64,000 nt of DNA from Solimonas aquatica (GCF_900111015.1 NZ_FOFS01000009.1:124001-188000); one strand, 5' to 3'. Shown: positions 1 to 9,262, counted from the stretch's first letter. Translations and numbers: made by a program. The notes: generated by a model from the letters alone, not told the origin.

Positions 1-1705
1 CGGCGATCTTGCCGCGACCGCCGCGCTTCTGCGCCTGGTACTCATCCAGGGCCACGGCCTTCACATAGCCCTCGTGCGAGAGCGTGACCACCATGTCCTG
101 CGGTGCGATCAGGTCTTCGCGCGCGATGTTGAGCGCGGCATCGGTGATTTCCGTGCGCCGCGCATCGCCGTACTGCTCCTTGATCTCCAGCAGCTCGCCA
201 CGGATCACCGACAGCAGGCGCGCTTCCGAGCCGAGGATGTCGAGATAGTCGAGGATGTCGGTGAGCAGCTTCTGGTATTCCTCGTGGATCTTGTCCTGCT
301 CCAGACCGGTCAGGCGGTGCAGACGCAGATCGAGAATCGCCTGGGCCTGCGCTTCGGACAGGCGATAACCGCCATCGACGATGCCGAACTCGCGGGCCAG
401 ATCGGAAGGCCGCGAGGCATCCGCACCGGCGCGCTCCAGCATCGCCGTCACCGGACCCGGATTCCAGACGCGCCCCATCAGCCCGGCCTTGGCTTCGGCG
501 GGATTGGGCGAGCGGCGGATCAGCTCGATGATCTCGTCGATATTGGCCAGGGCCACCGACAGACCTTCCAGGACGTGGGCACGCTTGCGTGCCTCGCGCA
601 GCAGATAGCGCGTGCGCCGCGTCACCACCTCGCGGCGGTGGCGGATGAAGATTTCCAGCAGCTGCTTGAGCGAGAGCAGACGCGGCTGGCCGCCGTCGAG
701 CGCCACCATGTTGAAGTTGAAGCTGTCCTGCAGCTGCGTGAGCTGGAACAGATTGTTCAGCGCCACCTCGGCGTTCTCGCCGCGCCGCAGCTCGATCACC
801 ACGCGCATGCCGTCCTTGTCGGACTCGTCGCGCAGCTCGGTGATGCCTTCGATCTTCTTGTCCTTGATCAGCTCGGCGATCTTCTCCAGCAGCCGCGCCT
901 TGTTCACCTGATACGGCAGCTCGGTGACGATGATCGCCTGCTTGTCGGCCGAGACTTCCTCGAAGTGCGTGCGCGCACGGATCACGATGCGGCCACGGCC
1001 GGTGGCGTAGGCATCCACCAGGCCGGCGGCATCGAGCAGCAGGCCGGCCGTGGGGAAATCCGGTGCCGGGATGTGCTGCATCAGCTCGCGCAGCTCGATC
1101 TCGGGCTTGTCGATCATGGCCACGCAGCCGTCGATCACCTCGCAGAGATTGTGCGGCGGGATATTGGTGGCCATGCCCACCGCGATGCCCGAGCTGCCAT
1201 TGATCAGCAGCTGCGGCACGCGCGTGGGCAGCACCGTGGGCTCGGACTCCGAGCCATCGTAATTGGGCTGGAAATCGACGGTTTCCTTGTCGATGTCGGC
1301 GAGCAGCTCATGCGCCAGGCGCGACATGCGCACCTCGGTGTAACGCATGGCCGCCGGCGCGTCACCGTCCACCGAGCCGAAATTGCCCTGGCCGTCGATC
1401 AGCAGATAGCGCATGGAGAAGTCCTGCGCCATACGCACCATGGTGTCGTACACCGCGCTGTCGCCATGCGGGTGGTACTTACCGATCACGTCGCCGACGA
1501 TACGCGCCGATTTCTTGTAGGGCTTGTTGTAGTCATTGCCCAGCTCCTTCATCGCGTACAGCACGCGACGATGCACGGGCTTCAAACCATCGCGCGCATC
1601 CGGCAGGGCGCGGCCGACGATCACGCTCATCGCGTAATCCAGATAGGAACGGCGCATCTCGTCTTCGAGATTGACGCTGAGCACTTCCTTGGCGAACTCG
1701 CTCAT
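1..1705 (-). CDS. gyrA: DNA gyrase subunit A (3' part outside window)
   Basis: Subunit A of the type II topoisomerase that introduces negative supercoils. The frame is open through position 1, so only the N-terminal 568 residues are present. The start is ATG at 1705 ([20 protein letters not shown]). The quinolone-determining region reads [10 protein letters not shown] with Ser83 and Asp87, numbered exactly as in E. coli, so no classical target mutation is present. The catalytic tyrosine is Tyr122 in AAMRYTE. The breakage-reunion domain is followed by the coiled-coil tower; the C-terminal pinwheel lies beyond the window. Placement next to mtnA/mtaD/ubiG is the arrangement I know from Pseudomonas, here interrupted by two extra genes. 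Confidence 0.98.
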   Translation of the reverse strand, partial: MSEFAKEVLSVNLEDEMRRSYLDYAMSVIVGRALPDARDGLKPVHRRVLYAMKELGNDYNKPYKKSARIVGDVIGKYHPHGDSAVYDTMVRMAQDFSMRYLLIDGQGNFGSVDGDAPAAMRYTEVRMSRLAHELLADIDKETVDFQPNYDGSESEPTVLPTRVPQLLINGSSGIAVGMATNIPPHNLCEVIDGCVAMIDKPEIELRELMQHIPAPDFPTAGLLLDAAGLVDAYATGRGRIVIRARTHFEEVSADKQAIIVTELPYQVNKARLLEKIAELIKDKKIEGITELRDESDKDGMRVVIELRRGENAEVALNNLFQLTQLQDSFNFNMVALDGGQPRLLSLKQLLEIFIRHRREVVTRRTRYLLREARKRAHVLEGLSVALANIDEIIELIRRSPNPAEAKAGLMGRVWNPGPVTAMLERAGADASRPSDLAREFGIVDGGYRLSEAQAQAILDLRLHRLTGLEQDKIHEEYQKLLTDILDYLDILGSEARLLSVIRGELLEIKEQYGDARRTEITDAALNIAREDLIAPQDMVVTLSHEGYVKAVALDEYQAQKRGGRGKIA

Positions 1706-2074
1706 GAATTCTTCGTATCAATGCCTGTGGCGAACGGTCAAAAATCGCGCTGGCCCGCGCTCTGCGCAGGCCGTCAGTTTCCCGCTGGAAACGAGGGCGC
1801 GTCGGTGGCCTTTGGGAAGGGCTCTATTTGTCGAAAAATTGTAACACAGACAGGGGTTTCGCAGCTGCTTGGAGCAGGCTTCCGGCGCCGGCCGAAGCGT
1901 CCCCGCCAGCGCCCTGGGAAGACCTTCCTCGAGCCGGTGTGATGCAGCGCAAGTTCTGCCGCCAAGGTGGTCGCGTCCGACACCGAGCAAGCCCGCTGCT
2001 TGGCGTAGAGTCGCCGCAGTGATCAGGCGGCCAGATCGCGTGCATCACTTGAACCAACATCAAAAGGGGAATCT
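1706..2074. other. Divergent intergenic region gyrA / propeller gene
   Basis: 369 bases without a credible gene. It holds the gyrA -10 box near 1840 and, at the right end, the ribosome binding site AAAAGGGG for the gene at 2075. Several overlapping short open frames here are weak and conflict with each other. A GC-rich imperfect palindrome lies around 1879-1899. I see no repeat or RNA gene. Confidence 0.5.
1838..1843 (-). promoter_or_regulatory. Probable extended -10 promoter of gyrA
   Basis: On the minus strand TGTTACAAT combines an extended -10 TG with a TACAAT hexamer. No good -35 box is seen 17 bases upstream. Transcription would start near 1831, leaving about 125 bases of leader before the gyrA ATG. 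Prediction from sequence only. Confidence 0.45.
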
Positions 2075-3589
2075 ATGAACTGTAAGCAATTGGGGGCCCG
2101 CGCGGGCCTCTTATGGGCCGCCATGACGGTAAGCCAGGCTACCGCAGCCTCCTGGCCGGGATACCAGAACGACGCGGCACATACCGGATATGTGCCCACA
2201 ACCCTGGATGTCAGCACCTTTCAGCTGGCATGGCGCAAGGGCTTCGCCGGCTCTTACAGCTCCGAGCTGACCCAAGCAGCGGCTGCGGATGGCACCGTAT
2301 ATTTCAGCCGTTCTGGGTACTTTGGCAGCCAAGCCTTGTACGCGGTCAGCGCAGCAGATGGCAGCACCCTCTGGACGGTGCCGTTTTCCAATGTGTTTTC
2401 CGTCAACCCTCCCGCATACGACAGTGGCCGGGTTTACATCCAGACCGTCAACAATGGCGGCGACAGCTGGCTGCGCGCATATGACGCCAGCACCGGAGGC
2501 CCGATCTTCCAAGCCGCGCAGGGTGCGCAGTGGGAAAATTATCTCGCGCCCACCATCGTGAATCAGACGGTATACGTCGATGGCGGGACCTACGGTGGAA
2601 TGTATTCCTTCAACGGCACCTCCGGCACGCAGAACTGGTTTACCAATCTTCCGCAGTACGATGGTTGGACGCCGGCAGTCGACGATAGTCATGCCTATGC
2701 CTTCATGGGCAGCAGGCTTTATGTGCTGGATCGCGACACAGGCACGATCGCTTTCAGCATCCCGGATAACAGCTCCGACTGGTATGGCTGGACCACCGGA
2801 CAAGCTCCGGTGCTCGGCGGGCAGAACGATGTACTGGTCACCAATGGTGGACGTCTGGTTAGCTTCGACCTCGGTAGTCGCGTAGTCCGGTGGACGCAGA
2901 CCGACGGTTTCAACTCCCAGCCGTCCGTCGCCAAAGGCGTGATCTACACCGTGCGCAACGGCTATCTCTCGGCCTTGAGCGAGACCGACGGCCAGCAGCT
3001 GTGGATGTGGGCGCCGTCGAACGACACCCTGGCAGGCACTGTCGTGGTCACCGACAGTCATGTCTTCGTCTCGGGCAGCAGCACCACCTATGCCATTGAT
3101 CTGGCCAGCCATCAATCGGCATGGAGCACCGCATCGGCGGGCCGGCTTTCCCTGGCGGATGGTCAGCTGTACATCGCCAGCCAGGATGGCACGCTGACGG
3201 CGATTACCGTCGGTGGAAGCTCCACACCCAGCAGCGCAAACCTGAAGTTGTCACTGACCGGCAAGCGCAGCGGCACTGGCGCAGCCCAGCCTTATGCATT
3301 CAATGCAACTGTCAGTAACAAAGGTCCTGCGTCCGCCGCGAACGTCACCATCACCGTCAAGATTCCGCTGCCTCTGGCCGTCAAGACTCTGGGCGCAGGT
3401 TGCCGGTACGCTCAGCAGCAGATCAGCTGCACTTACGGCAGCCTCTCGTCCGGTAAAAGCCTCACGGCGAGCTTCACCTTGTTGCCTTCGCGAGCCGGCC
3501 TTTACGTGATTGGCGCCAAGACCAGCAGCAGCCAGCCCGATCCGGTCGCGATCAACAACTATGCACAGCTGCCGATGCTGATGCGCTAA
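2075..3589 (+). CDS. Exported PQQ-like beta-propeller protein with C-terminal DUF11-like domain
   Basis: A 504-residue protein with a signal peptide (hydrophobic stretch LLWAAMTVSQATAA, cleavage near residue 25). Residues about 27-375 hold repeated propeller blades of the BamB/PQQ-dehydrogenase type (GTVYF..., LYAVSAADGSTLWTV, LYVLDRDTGTIAF, LSALSETDGQQLWMW). Residues about 390-500 resemble a DUF11 immunoglobulin-like module (VSNKGPASAANVTITV ... CTYGSLSSG). The start is ATG with AAAAGGGG 8 bases upstream. It is likely periplasmic or secreted; the ligand is unknown, and the enzymatic residues of true quinoprotein dehydrogenases are not evident. It stands alone between gyrA and bla, with its own terminator. 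Its codons use more A/T at third positions than neighbours, which hints at acquisition. It is not BamB itself, which has no DUF11 tail. Confidence 0.8.
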   Translation: MNCKQLGARAGLLWAAMTVSQATAASWPGYQNDAAHTGYVPTTLDVSTFQLAWRKGFAGSYSSELTQAAAADGTVYFSRSGYFGSQALYAVSAADGSTLWTVPFSNVFSVNPPAYDSGRVYIQTVNNGGDSWLRAYDASTGGPIFQAAQGAQWENYLAPTIVNQTVYVDGGTYGGMYSFNGTSGTQNWFTNLPQYDGWTPAVDDSHAYAFMGSRLYVLDRDTGTIAFSIPDNSSDWYGWTTGQAPVLGGQNDVLVTNGGRLVSFDLGSRVVRWTQTDGFNSQPSVAKGVIYTVRNGYLSALSETDGQQLWMWAPSNDTLAGTVVVTDSHVFVSGSSTTYAIDLASHQSAWSTASAGRLSLADGQLYIASQDGTLTAITVGGSSTPSSANLKLSLTGKRSGTGAAQPYAFNATVSNKGPASAANVTITVKIPLPLAVKTLGAGCRYAQQQISCTYGSLSSGKSLTASFTLLPSRAGLYVIGAKTSSSQPDPVAINNYAQLPMLMR

Positions 3590-3608
3590 GCCGCAAGCTG
3601 CACCAGGA

Positions 3609-3655
3609 CGCCGCGCTCAGGATTCACAAGCTGCCTGAGCGCGGCGTGTTTTTTT
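3609..3655 (+). terminator. Intrinsic terminator after the propeller gene
   Basis: A perfect 13-bp inverted repeat (3609-3621 with 3634-3646, 12-base loop) is followed by TGTTTTTTT. It closes the single-gene unit at 2075-3589. Confidence 0.92.
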
Positions 3656-3727
3656 GCTCTTCCGCAATCGCCCGCTGCGCCTCGGGCTGCAGCGCAAAAG
3701 CCGCACGCCCACTCAATCCCCAGGCAG

Positions 3728-4579
3728 TCATAGATGCCGAACCAGCGCCTGCGCCACCGCCGCAAGGGCCTGGTTGCGCGCCTCGAAACTGGCCGGGCTC
3801 TGGGTGAGATAGACGCTGATCAGCAGCGGAGCGCGCTGCGGTGGCCAGGCGATGGCGATATCGTTGTTCGTGCCCTGCTCGCCGGCGCCGGTCTTGTCGC
3901 CCACGCGCCAGTCGCGCGGCAGGCCCGCGCGCAGACGGGCATCCCCGGTCTGATTGGCGAGCAGCCAGGCGATCAGCTGTTCGCGAGAGGCGGGCTTGAG
4001 CCGCTCACCCAGCAGCAGCGTGCGCAGATTGGCGTTCATGGCCAGCGGCGTGGTGCTGTCTCGCGGATCACCGGGCCGCGCCTCGTTGAGTTCCGTCTCC
4101 CAGCGATCCAGGCGCGTGAGGGCATCGCCCAGGCTGCGCGCAAACGCGGTGAGCCCGGCCGGACCGCCGATGGCGCGCAGGATCAGATTGCCGGCGGTGT
4201 TGTCGCTGCGGGTCAGCGCTGCTTCGCAGAGCTGCGCCCAGCTCAAGCCCTTGCCGGCGTAGTCCTGGGTCACCGGCGAATAGCGCACCAGCTCGTCCTC
4301 GCCGTAAGCCTGCAGCTGCTGCAGCTGCGCCAGCCCGGCATCGACGCGCGCCAGCAACGCGGCGCAGGCCAGCAGCTTGAAGGTGCTGCACATCGGGAAG
4401 CGTTCATCGCCGCGATACTGCCAGCGCCGGCCGCTGTGGCTGTCCTCGATGGCCACGCCCAGGCGGCCGTTCACGGACTGCTCGATCTGGCCAAGCTGCG
4501 TCAGCAACGCGTCGTCACCGGCCCGCAGTTCACCGGCCATCAGCAGGCCGGCCGCGAGAAACGCGCGACGGCTGAGCAT
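3728..4579 (-). CDS. Class A beta-lactamase, Tat-exported
   Basis: A 283-residue serine beta-lactamase that hydrolyses beta-lactams in the periplasm. The N-terminus [16 protein letters not shown] is a twin-arginine signal. The family motifs are complete: SxxK as CSTFK (Ser65, Lys68 = Ambler 70/73), SDN at 125-127, the omega-loop WETELNEA with Glu161 (= 166) and Asn165 (= 170), and KTG at 229-231 (= 234-236) followed by A-G-E. Cys precedes the active serine, as in L2, CTX-M and Pen enzymes, but position 238 is Gly, so the disulfide of KPC/SME-type carbapenemases cannot form. The start codon overlaps the mtnA stop as TGATG, so translation is probably coupled to mtnA. No ampR-type regulator, integron or insertion sequence is adjacent. 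It looks chromosomal; the exact subfamily is uncertain. Confidence 0.93.
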   Translation of the reverse strand: MLSRRAFLAAGLLMAGELRAGDDALLTQLGQIEQSVNGRLGVAIEDSHSGRRWQYRGDERFPMCSTFKLLACAALLARVDAGLAQLQQLQAYGEDELVRYSPVTQDYAGKGLSWAQLCEAALTRSDNTAGNLILRAIGGPAGLTAFARSLGDALTRLDRWETELNEARPGDPRDSTTPLAMNANLRTLLLGERLKPASREQLIAWLLANQTGDARLRAGLPRDWRVGDKTGAGEQGTNNDIAIAWPPQRAPLLISVYLTQSPASFEARNQALAAVAQALVRHL

Positions 4580-5586
4580 CAGCCCAGCAGCGCCAGCACG
4601 CGCTCACGCGTAGGGTTCTCGATCACGCCGCGCTCGCAGACGATGGCGTCGATCAGGCTCGCCGGCGTGACATCGAACACCGGATTGAAGGCCGCATAGC
4701 CGGCCGGGGCGATGGCCTGGCCGCGGAATTCGGTGAGCTCGCTCGCGGCGCGCTCCTCGATGGGAATCTCGGCGCCGCTTTCGCAGCGCAGATCGAAGGT
4801 GCCCGAGGGCGCGGCGACCATGAACTTCACACCGTGATAGCGCGCCGCCACCGCCAGCGCATAGGTGCCGATCTTGTTGGCGGTGTCGCCATTGGCGGCG
4901 ATGCGATCGGCGCCGACGATCACCCAGTCGATCTTCTCGCGGCTCATCAGATGCGCGGCGGCGCCGTCGGCAATCAGCGCGGCGGGAATGCCTTCCTGCT
5001 GCAGCTCGAAGGCCGTGAGCCGCGCGCCCTGCAGCCAGGGCCGGGTTTCGGTGTTGTACACGCGCTTGAGCTGGCCCGCGCTCCAGGCGCTGCGGATCAC
5101 GCCCAGGGCCGTGCCGTGGCCGCCGGTGGCCAGGGCGCCGGTATTGCAGTGCGTGAGCACTTGCGCGCCGGCCGGCAGCAGGGCCGCGCCCAGTTCGCCG
5201 ATGCGATGGTTCTGCGCCAGATCCTCGTCGTGGATGGCGATGGCCTCGCGCTCCAGCGCGGCCAGATCGCGGTGCTGCAGATAATGCCCGCGCATGCGCT
5301 CCAGCGCCCAGCGCAGGTTCACCGCCGTGGGCCGCGAATCCGCCAGCACCTGGCTGGCGCGGTCCAGGGCATCCGGGGCTTCACGCAGGGCCATCACCAG
5401 ACCATAAGCCGCCGCGATGCCGATCGCCGGCGCACCGCGCACCGCCATCTCGTGAATCGCGTGCGCGACATCGCCGGCGCTGCGGCAATCCAGGTACTGC
5501 AGCTGCGCCGGCAGCAGGCGCTGGTCGAGCAGGCGCAGGAATTCGCCGTTCCAGAGGATGGGATTGACGGCGGCGGGAGCGGACAT
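4579..5586 (-). CDS. mtnA: S-methyl-5-thioribose-1-phosphate isomerase
   Basis: This enzyme isomerises methylthioribose-1-phosphate to methylthioribulose-1-phosphate in the methionine salvage pathway, in the cytoplasm. At 335 residues it has normal length. The catalytic cysteine is Cys147 in [19 protein letters not shown] and the acid is Asp228 in [19 protein letters not shown], both matching the eIF2B-like MtnA family. The start is ATG at 5586. It is transcribed away from mtaD, with only 57 bases between the two starts; a TAAAAT hexamer on the minus strand near 5617 is a possible -10. The beta-lactamase follows with a one-base overlap. Confidence 0.96.
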   Translation of the reverse strand: MSAPAAVNPILWNGEFLRLLDQRLLPAQLQYLDCRSAGDVAHAIHEMAVRGAPAIGIAAAYGLVMALREAPDALDRASQVLADSRPTAVNLRWALERMRGHYLQHRDLAALEREAIAIHDEDLAQNHRIGELGAALLPAGAQVLTHCNTGALATGGHGTALGVIRSAWSAGQLKRVYNTETRPWLQGARLTAFELQQEGIPAALIADGAAAHLMSREKIDWVIVGADRIAANGDTANKIGTYALAVAARYHGVKFMVAAPSGTFDLRCESGAEIPIEERAASELTEFRGQAIAPAGYAAFNPVFDVTPASLIDAIVCERGVIENPTRERVLALLG

Positions 5587-5643
5587 GGCGGTCTCGGGTA
5601 AACTGGCAAGCCTCGCATTTTACCCAAGCGCCACTGCAAGCCG

Positions 5644-6975
5644 ATGACTCCGACGCCACCCACCGTCGATCTGCTGGTCGCCCCACGCTGGTTGCTGCCC
5701 ATCGAGCCGCAAGGCCTGGTGCTGGAGCAGCACGCGCTGATCGTGGATGCCGGCCGCATCCGCGATCTGCTGCCCCTGGCCGAAGCCCGGCAGCGCTATC
5801 TGCCGCGCCAGATCATCGATCTGCCCCAGCACGCGGTGCTGCCGGGCCTGGTCAATCTGCACACGCACGCGGCGATGAGCCTGCTGCGCGGCATCGCCGA
5901 TGACCTGCCGCTGATGCAGTGGCTGCAGGAGCACATCTGGCCGGCCGAGGGCAAGCACGCCAACCCGGCGTTCTGCGAAGACGGTGCGCGTCTGGCCTTC
6001 GCCGAGATGATCCGCAGCGGCACCACCTGCGTGAACGATATGTACTTCTTCCCGGACGCCACCGCGCGCGTGGCCGGCGAGCTGGGACTGCGCGCGACGG
6101 TGGGCCTGATCACCACCGATTTCGCCACCGCCTGGGCGGCCGATGCCGATGACTGCATCCACAAGGGCCTGGAACTGCACGATGCGCTGAAGGACAAGCC
6201 GCTGCTGCGCACGATCTTCGCGCCGCATGCGCCGTACACGGTGTCGGATGCGCCGCTGCGCAAGATCCGCCGTTACGCCGACGAGCTGGGCATCGGCATC
6301 CACATGCATGTGCACGAAACTGCGCACGAGGTGGGCAGCGCGCTGCAGGCCACCGGCAAGCGTCCCTGGCAACGCCTGAAGGAGCTGGAGCTGCTGGGCC
6401 CGGACTTCATTGCCGTGCACATGACGCAGCTCAGCGACGAGGAAATCGCCGAGGCCGCGCAGCTGGGCGTGCACATCGCGCACTGTCCGGAATCCAATCT
6501 CAAGCTCGCCAGCGGTTTCTGTCCGCTGGCCAGGCTGCAGGCCGCCGGCGTGAACATCGGCATCGGCACCGACGGCGCCGCCAGCAACAATGATCTGGAT
6601 CTGTTCGGCGAGATGCGCACCGCCGCACTCGTGGCCAAGGCCGTGGCCGGCGATCCGCAGGCGGTCTCGGCTGCGCAGGCCCTGCACATGGCCACGCTGG
6701 GCGGCGCGCGCGCGCTGGGTCTGGACGCGGAAATCGGTTCGCTCAGCGTCGGCAAGTCCGCCGACTTCATCGCCGTGGACTTGAGCCGCATCGCCACGCA
6801 GCCGCTGTATCACCTGCAATCGCAGCTGGTCTACGCCGCCGGGCGGGATCAGGTCAGCGATGTCTTCGTTGCCGGTCGCGCCCTGCTGCGCGGCGGCCAG
6901 TTCACCACCCTGGATGAAACCCGCGTACTCGCCAAGGCCGGCGAGTGGCGCGAGAAGATCAAACCCTACGCATGA
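5644..6975 (+). CDS. mtaD: 5-methylthioadenosine/S-adenosylhomocysteine deaminase (TRZ/ATZ hydrolase)
   Basis: A 443-residue amidohydrolase that deaminates the adenine ring of methylthioadenosine or S-adenosylhomocysteine. The metal-binding HxH lies in PGLVNLHTHAAMSLLRG. Further ligands sit in HMHVHETAHEVG, and the metal Asp in GIGTDGAASNNDLDLFGEM. In Pseudomonas the corresponding gene sits between mtnA and ubiG and feeds methionine salvage; the same divergent order with mtnA is seen here. The stop overlaps the ubiG start as ATGA, so the two are co-translated. The exact substrate preference (MTA, SAH or a related adenosine) is inferred from context. Confidence 0.9.
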   Translation: MTPTPPTVDLLVAPRWLLPIEPQGLVLEQHALIVDAGRIRDLLPLAEARQRYLPRQIIDLPQHAVLPGLVNLHTHAAMSLLRGIADDLPLMQWLQEHIWPAEGKHANPAFCEDGARLAFAEMIRSGTTCVNDMYFFPDATARVAGELGLRATVGLITTDFATAWAADADDCIHKGLELHDALKDKPLLRTIFAPHAPYTVSDAPLRKIRRYADELGIGIHMHVHETAHEVGSALQATGKRPWQRLKELELLGPDFIAVHMTQLSDEEIAEAAQLGVHIAHCPESNLKLASGFCPLARLQAAGVNIGIGTDGAASNNDLDLFGEMRTAALVAKAVAGDPQAVSAAQALHMATLGGARALGLDAEIGSLSVGKSADFIAVDLSRIATQPLYHLQSQLVYAAGRDQVSDVFVAGRALLRGGQFTTLDETRVLAKAGEWREKIKPYA

Positions 6976-7700
6976 GCACGCACAGCGACAACGTCGACGC
7001 CCAGGAGATCGCCAACTTCGATCGCCTGGCCGCGCAATGGTGGGACCCGCAGGGGCAGATGCGCACCCTGCATCAGATCAATCCGCCGCGTCTGCGCTAC
7101 ATCGTGCAGTGCGCCAACAACGGCCGCCTCACCGGCTTGCGCGGCAGGCGCGCGCTGGACGTGGGCTGCGGCGGCGGTCTGCTCAGCGAGGCCCTGGCCG
7201 GTGAAGGCGCGCAGGTGCTGGGCATCGACATGGCCGCCGAACTGATTGCCGTGGCCCGTCATCACGCCGAACAGAACGCGCGCGCAGTGGCGTACCGGCA
7301 GATTCGCGCCGAGGAACTCGCCGCCGAGCAGCCGGCGAGTTTCGATCTGGTCTGCTGCCTGGAAATGCTGGAACACGTGCCCGAGCCGCAGGCGGTGATT
7401 GCGGCCTGCGCGCAGCTGGCCAGGCCCGGCGCCAATCTGGTGTTCTCCACCATCAACCGCAATGCCAAGTCCTTTGCCCTGGCCGTGGTCGGCGCCGAAT
7501 ACGTGCTGAACCTGGTGCCGCGCGGCACGCACGATTACGAAAAATTCATCCGCCCCTCCGAGCTGGATGCCTGGGCGCGCGCTGCGGGCCTGGACGTGAT
7601 CGGCATCAAGGGGCTGCGCTACAACCCGCTGCTAAAGTCCGCGCGTCTGTGCGATGACATCGACGTGAACTACTTCCTGCACTGCCGCAAACCTGCATGA
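6972..7700 (+). CDS. ubiG: Ubiquinone biosynthesis O-methyltransferase UbiG
   Basis: A 242-residue SAM-dependent methyltransferase that carries out both O-methylations in ubiquinone synthesis. SAM motif I is ALDVGCGGGLLSEAL. The family signature near the start (EIANFDRLAAQWWDPQGQMRTLHQINPPRLRYI) and the RGTHDYEKFIRPSEL stretch identify UbiG rather than a generic methyltransferase. I chose ATG at 6972, which overlaps the mtaD stop; a longer in-frame version starting at 6945 adds nine residues that are not part of the family. The stop overlaps mupP as ATGA. Confidence 0.96.
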   Translation: MSTHSDNVDAQEIANFDRLAAQWWDPQGQMRTLHQINPPRLRYIVQCANNGRLTGLRGRRALDVGCGGGLLSEALAGEGAQVLGIDMAAELIAVARHHAEQNARAVAYRQIRAEELAAEQPASFDLVCCLEMLEHVPEPQAVIAACAQLARPGANLVFSTINRNAKSFALAVVGAEYVLNLVPRGTHDYEKFIRPSELDAWARAAGLDVIGIKGLRYNPLLKSARLCDDIDVNYFLHCRKPA

Positions 7701-8362
7701 GCAAGCCTTCCGCGCCGCGCGCCGTGCTGTTCGACCTCGACGGCACGCTGGTGGACACCGCGCCCGATCTGGGCCACGCCGCCAATCTGGTGCGCGAAGG
7801 CCTGGGCCTGCCGCCGCTGCCGCTGCGGGATTACCGCCCGGTGGCCTCGGCCGGCGCACGCGGCCTGCTCGGCAAGGCCCTCGGCATCACACCGGAGCAT
7901 GCCGATTACACGCAGCATCGCGAGCGCTTCCTGGCCCTGTACCGCGCGCATCTGAGTTATCAGTCGCGCCTGTTCGAGGGCATGGAAGAACTGCTGCAGC
8001 GGATGGAAACACGCGGCATCGCCTGGGGCGTGGTCACCAACAAGCCCGCCTGGCTCACCGAGCCGCTGATGCAGGATTTGCAGCTGACCCAGCGCAGCGC
8101 CTGCGCGATCAGCCCCGATCACGTCGCCCGCCCCAAGCCCGCGCCCGATGCCCTGCTGCACGCCGCCGCGCTGCTCAAGCTCGACGCAAAGGACTGCTGG
8201 TATGTGGGTGATGACAAGCGCGACATCGACGCCGCGCGCGCCGCCGGCATGCACAGCATCGCCGCCGACTGGGGCTATCTGGGCGAGGCCGGCCCCATCG
8301 ACAGCTGGCAGGCCGACCGCATCGCGCGTACGCCACAGGAGCTTGCGTCCTGGCTGCCCTAG
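7697..8362 (+). CDS. mupP: HAD phosphatase, probable N-acetylmuramic acid 6-phosphate phosphatase MupP
   Basis: A 221-residue HAD-superfamily hydrolase. Motif I is FDLDGTLVDTAPDL, motif II TNKPAW, motif III Lys in RPKPAPD, and motif IV YVGDDKRDIDAA. Sequence alone does not separate phosphoglycolate phosphatase (Gph) from MupP. The position between ubiG and yciK is that of mupP in Pseudomonas, where the enzyme removes phosphate from MurNAc-6-P in the anabolic muropeptide recycling pathway that bypasses MurQ. The function is therefore a synteny-based inference. A second HAD phosphatase lies at 29014-29814. Confidence 0.82.
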   Translation: MSKPSAPRAVLFDLDGTLVDTAPDLGHAANLVREGLGLPPLPLRDYRPVASAGARGLLGKALGITPEHADYTQHRERFLALYRAHLSYQSRLFEGMEELLQRMETRGIAWGVVTNKPAWLTEPLMQDLQLTQRSACAISPDHVARPKPAPDALLHAAALLKLDAKDCWYVGDDKRDIDAARAAGMHSIAADWGYLGEAGPIDSWQADRIARTPQELASWLP

Positions 8363-8396
8363 GCAGGCCGGCGCAGCTCGTCAAAGATTCTTCTAC

Positions 8397-8470
8397 TTCC
8401 CGCGCAGGCGGGAATCCGGCCGCAAGCCTCGACGCCGCGCGAGCCCCTGGATTCCCGCTGGCGCGGCAAG
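8397..8470. repeat. REP-like dispersed palindromic element
   Basis: In the mupP-yciK gap two inverted modules face each other. The left one (8397-8417) contains the hairpin CCCGCgcagGCGGG ending in GGAATCC. The right one (8448-8470) begins TGGATTCCCGC and carries CCGCtggcGCGG. This resembles the widespread proteobacterial repeat built on GGATTCCCGC...GCGGGAATCC. Only one copy is recognised in this window. Confidence 0.55.
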
Positions 8471-8515
8471 GACAGGCAAGACTGAAGCGTCCTCAAGAGC
8501 ATCGTCACTGAGATC

Positions 8516-9262
8516 ATGAACACCGACATCCCCCAGCCTTACACGCCTGCGCCGGATCTGCTGCGCGGCCGTCGCATTCTCATCACCGGGGCCGGCGACG
8601 GTCTGGGCCGCGCCACCGCCATCGCCTGCGCACAGCACGGCGCCACCGTGGTGCTGCTCGGCCGCACCGTGAAGAAGCTGGAAGCGGTGTACGACGAAAT
8701 CGAGAAGATCGGCGGCCCCGCGCCCGCGATCTATCCGCTGCATCTCGGCGGCGCCAGCTGGACCGATTACTTCGAACTCGCTTCCACCCTGGAGCGTGAA
8801 CTCGGCGGCCTCGATGGCCTGCTGCACTGCGCCGCACACTTCAAGAATTTTTCGCCGCTCTACGACATCGAGCCCAAGGACTGGATCGAAGGTCTGCAAG
8901 TGAATCTCACCGCGGCCTTTTCACTCACGCGACACTGCCTGCCGCTGCTCACGCAGTCCGCCGATGCGTCCATCGTGTTCGTGAGTGATCGCCAGGGCCA
9001 TGAACCGCGCGCCTTCGGCGGCATCTATGCGATCAGCAAGGCCGGCGTCGAACACATGGCCGCGATCTGGGCGCAGGAACTGGCCACGCATCCCAGGCTG
9101 CGCGTCAATCGCTACACGCCGCCGCCGATGCGCACCGCGATCCGCCTCAAGGGCTATTCCGGCGAGCTGCCGGAGCAGGTGCCGCCGCCGGAACAGGCGG
9201 TATCACCCCTGCTCTGGTTGCTGGGTCCGGACAGCCAGGGCCACAGCGGCGGAGCGTACTGA
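8516..9262 (+). CDS. yciK: YciK-family short-chain oxidoreductase
   Basis: A 248-residue NAD(P)-dependent short-chain dehydrogenase. The Rossmann motif is ITGAGDGLGRATAIACAQHG near residue 25 and the catalytic YxxxK is YAISKAG. The N-terminal YTPAPDLLRGRRILITGAG and the C-terminal GPDSQGHSGGAY are typical of YciK. The substrate is unknown. It follows mupP as in Pseudomonas, but is separated by 153 bases that hold a palindromic repeat, so it may be partly uncoupled. The start is ATG at 8516. Confidence 0.9.
   Translation: MNTDIPQPYTPAPDLLRGRRILITGAGDGLGRATAIACAQHGATVVLLGRTVKKLEAVYDEIEKIGGPAPAIYPLHLGGASWTDYFELASTLERELGGLDGLLHCAAHFKNFSPLYDIEPKDWIEGLQVNLTAAFSLTRHCLPLLTQSADASIVFVSDRQGHEPRAFGGIYAISKAGVEHMAAIWAQELATHPRLRVNRYTPPPMRTAIRLKGYSGELPEQVPPPEQAVSPLLWLLGPDSQGHSGGAY

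Noticed and set aside
1706-2074. Short open frames between gyrA and the propeller gene
   Set aside because: Several overlapping frames on both strands, none with a ribosome binding site or recognisable sequence; they overlap the gyrA promoter.
3728-4579. Carbapenemase of the KPC/SME type because of Cys before the active serine
   Set aside because: The partner cysteine at Ambler 238 is absent (Gly), so the typical disulfide cannot form; the same Cys occurs in L2, CTX-M and Pen enzymes.
7697-8362. Naming the HAD gene gph (phosphoglycolate phosphatase)
   Set aside because: Sequence motifs do not separate the two, but the ubiG-x-yciK position matches mupP in Pseudomonas, and no cbb or glycolate genes are nearby.
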